Source: Haematococcus lacustris (Eukaryota; Chlorophyta; Chlorophyceae; Chlamydomonadales; Haematococcaceae). From it: a DNA stretch of 64,000 bases. The notes under the pieces were generated by a model. The model ran no database searches and had not been told where the DNA came from. It saw only the letters and a program-made list of their open reading frames with translations. The position numbers and the translations under genes are program-made. The stretch spans positions 8,396,284 to 8,460,283 of the forward strand of contig JASKMD010000014.1 of assembly GCA_030144725.1 (NCBI GenBank), given 5' to 3'. Positions 61,760 to 64,000 of the stretch are shown in pieces. Every line of letters begins with the position of its first letter. Within the stretch, counting starts at the first letter, position 1.

Positions 61760-62056
61760 TACGATTACGTCTACGCTGTCTGTTTCGCTGCATTTTCCTA
61801 ACTCGCTTCGCTAACTGTGGCGCTAAATGCCTTCGTACATGTACTGGTTTTCCTGTTTTTCCCTGTTTTCCTGTTTTTTATGTTTTTTACATGGGCGGAG
61901 CGTTCATGGTTTTTTACATGTTTGCCAGGATTCTGAGTGCAGGCTAAGCTGAGTAATTAATTTATTAAGTAATTTAAAGTTTACACTCGGGGTGAAAATT
62001 CTGAATGCAGGCGAAGCTGAGTATCCCCGCTGCCCCATCGGGGCAACATCGCCAAG
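61760..62056. promoter_or_regulatory. Divergent intergenic region between Fanzor and eRF3
   Basis: The only space for the Fanzor and eRF3 5' ends. It is strikingly AT-rich for this window (61840-61980: TTTTTTACATG twice, then TAATTTATTAAGTAATTTAA). A ~23-bp block, TTCTGARTGCAGGC and AAGCTGAGTA, occurs at 61931 and again ~69 bp later at 62000. No TATA box can be assigned with confidence. Confidence 0.55.
61977..62012. repeat. Right direct repeat (eRF3 leader)
   Basis: AGTTTACACTCGGGGTGAAA followed by ATTCTGAATGCAGGC; partner of 58747-58789 about 3.2 kb away. It continues straight into the eRF3 leader, so this is probably the original copy. Confidence 0.75.
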
Positions 62057-64000
62057 ATGGCTGATTCATGGGAAGACGAGCCCTCTGCACCCCCACCTCC
62101 ACCTCCCGTCACAAAGCTGAATCCGTCCGCATCAAGCTTTAAGTTCAACCCCACAAGCCCATCTTTCTCGTTCTCGCCTGCAGCGACCGCGCCCGCACCC
62201 GCACCCGCACCCGCACCTGTAGCACATGCACTACCTGTGGTGCCTGCCCCTCCGCAACCACCACCTCGTGCGCCAGAGCCCGAGCCGCCAGCAGCAGCGA
62301 TTGATATGGAGACTGATCTGCCAGCTGCACCTCCGCAACCCGCACCCCAGCCCGCTTCGGAGCCAGAGCCTCCGCCAGAGCCGGAAACAGCTGTCCCATC
62401 AACATCCAACGGTTCCAGCAGCGCAGAGGCCAGCGGAACAGGTAGGGTGCTGGGCCTAAAATGCAGCAGTGACTCAGCTGCCCGTCCAGTGCTGGCAGGA
62501 GCAGCAGCCAATGTTGCATGCGCAGCTGCTCTTGGAGATGAGATGGAGAAGCTGAAGGTGAAGGAGGCAGCTGTGGAGGAACCAGTGACAGTGGATGAGA
62601 GCAGCATTCAAAAGGCATATGACCAGCTTATGGCAGAAGACCCCAGGCAAGGCCGCAGTGTCATAGATGGCTGCATAACAAACAGCATGCATCACACCAT
62701 TCATGTGACTGCTACCGCAACAGCAGCCTGAAGCGCTGTTCCATCCTGACTGCAGCAAGGACAGTGGTTGTGCTGCGTCTGGCACGACAGTAGAGGGTGC
62801 ATTCAGCGTATTGCATGTGGTAGGACACCGTGTGCAGTGTCAAGCTCTGCTGCCCTCACAGCCAGCCAGTCAGCCAGCCATCCAGGCAGCCCAGTGTCGT
62901 TCGCAGTGTCAAGCTCAGCACCCCACCTGTTTAAGCCCAGCACCCCACCTCGCACAGAGCACATCCACACATCCACACAGAGCCCCCCTCATGCATGGTC
63001 AGCAAACACTCACACATTCTACACGCCATCAGGCTCACCAGCGCTTGTTACCAGCCAGGTTCACCAGTGCCACCAGGCTCACCTGTGCTGCCTTGACCAG
63101 CTCTTGTTGCCAGCCAGGGTTTCCGCCTGCACTCTCGCCTTTGCCTTCGCCACAGAATCATGTCAAACACCCTGCGCCCACATGCCTGCATGTGTGGCAT
63201 GTGTGCCTGCCTGCCTGCCTTGTAATCACAGATCCCATGGCGCACGGCAGCTGCTCTGTGCGGTCTAGGCTTATAGTGCTGCATGCTCAGTCATGCATGC
63301 TCTACGTGCACAGCTGCTGCTGCTGCTGCCAAACCCTTTGCCATGTAATGTGTAGATGACATGCTAGGTTTCAACAGAGATGCCTATGTGCTGCCCACAC
63401 TAGGGCATGGGCCTTGGCAGCATCACTGCTGTTGGTGTCAAGGCATGGGTGCGCTGCTGCCGCTGTTGCTGCCGGCAGGGATCACCTGAACCTGGTGTTC
63501 ATTGGGCACATTGATGCGGGCAAGTCCACCTTAGCTGGTCAAATCCTGTTTGTCACGGTGCGTGCCCCTCTCAATCCCTGCGCCTGCCAGGCTCAAGACC
63601 AGGGCAGGAGAGGGCTAGGGCAGGGCAGGGCAGGGCAGGGGTGGAGCAGTGTCAGGCAGGGTAAGGTAGAGGTGGGGCCAGAAAGGGTGGGGCCAGGGAG
63701 GGGTCAAGGGGCAAGTGCAGGGCTGGTGGGGTTGTGCTGCTAAGGTGGGTGGCTAGGCCAGGGTTGAGTGGTGGGGTCAGCGCTGAGCAGCACCTGTTGT
63801 CTGCCTCGTCCTCTGAGTCACTGGCATGGCCTCCGTGTTGCGCCATTGCCTCCCTGGCGTTGCATGGCACCAGGGGTGTAGCAGCAGTGGGGCAGGTCGG
63901 CAGAGGTGGCTGCTGGGCTGTGGCTGGGCTGTGCACAAAGACAGCAGCAGGGGGTTATAAAGTATGGGGGGTGGTGCTAGGGCCAGCAAGCAAGGCAGGG
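62057..64000 (+). CDS. ERF3: eRF3, GTP-binding subunit of the translation release factor (5' part)
   Basis: The frame from ATG 62057 to 62646 encodes a Pro/Ala/Glu-rich N-terminus beginning MADSWEDEPSAP. It carries a PAM2-like motif, KLNPSASSFKFNP (LNxxAxxF), which in eRF3 proteins binds poly(A)-binding protein. It ends KAYDQLMAEDPR. The second exon, 63479-63557, joins in phase to give DHLNLVFIGHIDAGKSTLAG and QILFVT: the G1/P-loop GHxDAGKST with FIGH and GQIL, which point to eRF3 rather than Hbs1 or eEF1A. The intron 62647-63478 would begin GCAAGG, a GC-AG intron. 62442-62498 could be a further 57-nt intron, but the frame is open through it. The third intron starts at 63558 (GTGCGT) and runs past the window. 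With eRF1 the protein ends translation in the cytoplasm. Confidence 0.88.

Larger units (their letters stand above)
58790..61927 (-). mobile_element. Putative Fanzor-carrying transposon
   Basis: About 3.1 kb between direct repeats, containing one Fanzor gene and a structured 3' tail. No transposase or serine recombinase is present, as in IS200/IS605-like units that carry only tnpB. The tail has a partial second copy at 4966-5035, which ends matching near GGATAGGG and suggests one element end at about 58795-58800. The exact ends are unknown. Confidence 0.55.

Overview
The window looks like nuclear DNA of a GC-rich green alga (Chlorophyta, probably a volvocalean/Haematococcus-like chlorophycean). 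Genes are split by many short GT-AG introns, the proteins are eukaryotic (eRF3 GTPase, plant-type bHLH-ACT factor, Tudor-like chromatin reader, giant coiled-coil protein), and the intergenic DNA is full of micro- and minisatellites and LTR retrotransposons. The species assignment is inference.

Layout. 1-2123: 5' half of a Ty1/Copia element on the minus strand (LTR, half-tRNA primer site, gag, protease, start of integrase) that runs off the left edge. 2124-14986: no convincing host gene; CCAGC, TGTGG and GATGGT microsatellites, a 53-bp minisatellite, a cluster of dyad-symmetric 20-mers, three arrays built on one 'GCTGGAGCCA' core (the largest a 3.3-kb, 108-bp-period array open in all six frames), and six dispersed intron-like short repeats. 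14987-23166: a complete, young Ty3/Gypsy chromovirus derivative (minus strand; 222-bp LTRs identical by eye; CATTG target duplication; polypurine tract) that has lost protease, RT and most of RNase H but keeps gag, integrase and chromodomain in one frame; a 4.75-kb foldback-type inverted-repeat element is nested in its 3' end. 23300-25678: two Copia gag copies as a ~950-bp-arm palindrome flanked by an 84-bp direct duplication.

25930-29658 (+): bHLH-ACT transcription factor. 31939-52815 (-): about 31 exons encoding a ~3,800-residue coiled-coil protein. 53143-58536 (-): Tudor/Agenet-like protein with long Gln- and Ala/Gly/Pro-rich tracts. 58996-61759 (-): four-exon Fanzor, the eukaryotic relative of TnpB RNA-guided nucleases, followed by three strong hairpins in the place expected for its guide RNA; one hairpin and its flank recur at 4966-5035. 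62057-64000 (+): 5' part of eRF3, divergent from the Fanzor.

The mobile elements are layered: foldback inside Gypsy, and a Fanzor unit apparently inserted in the leader region of a housekeeping gene. The Fanzor locus with its candidate guide RNA is the most interesting system here. All exon joins were inferred by eye from splice motifs, reading phase and protein sense; none was tested against transcripts.
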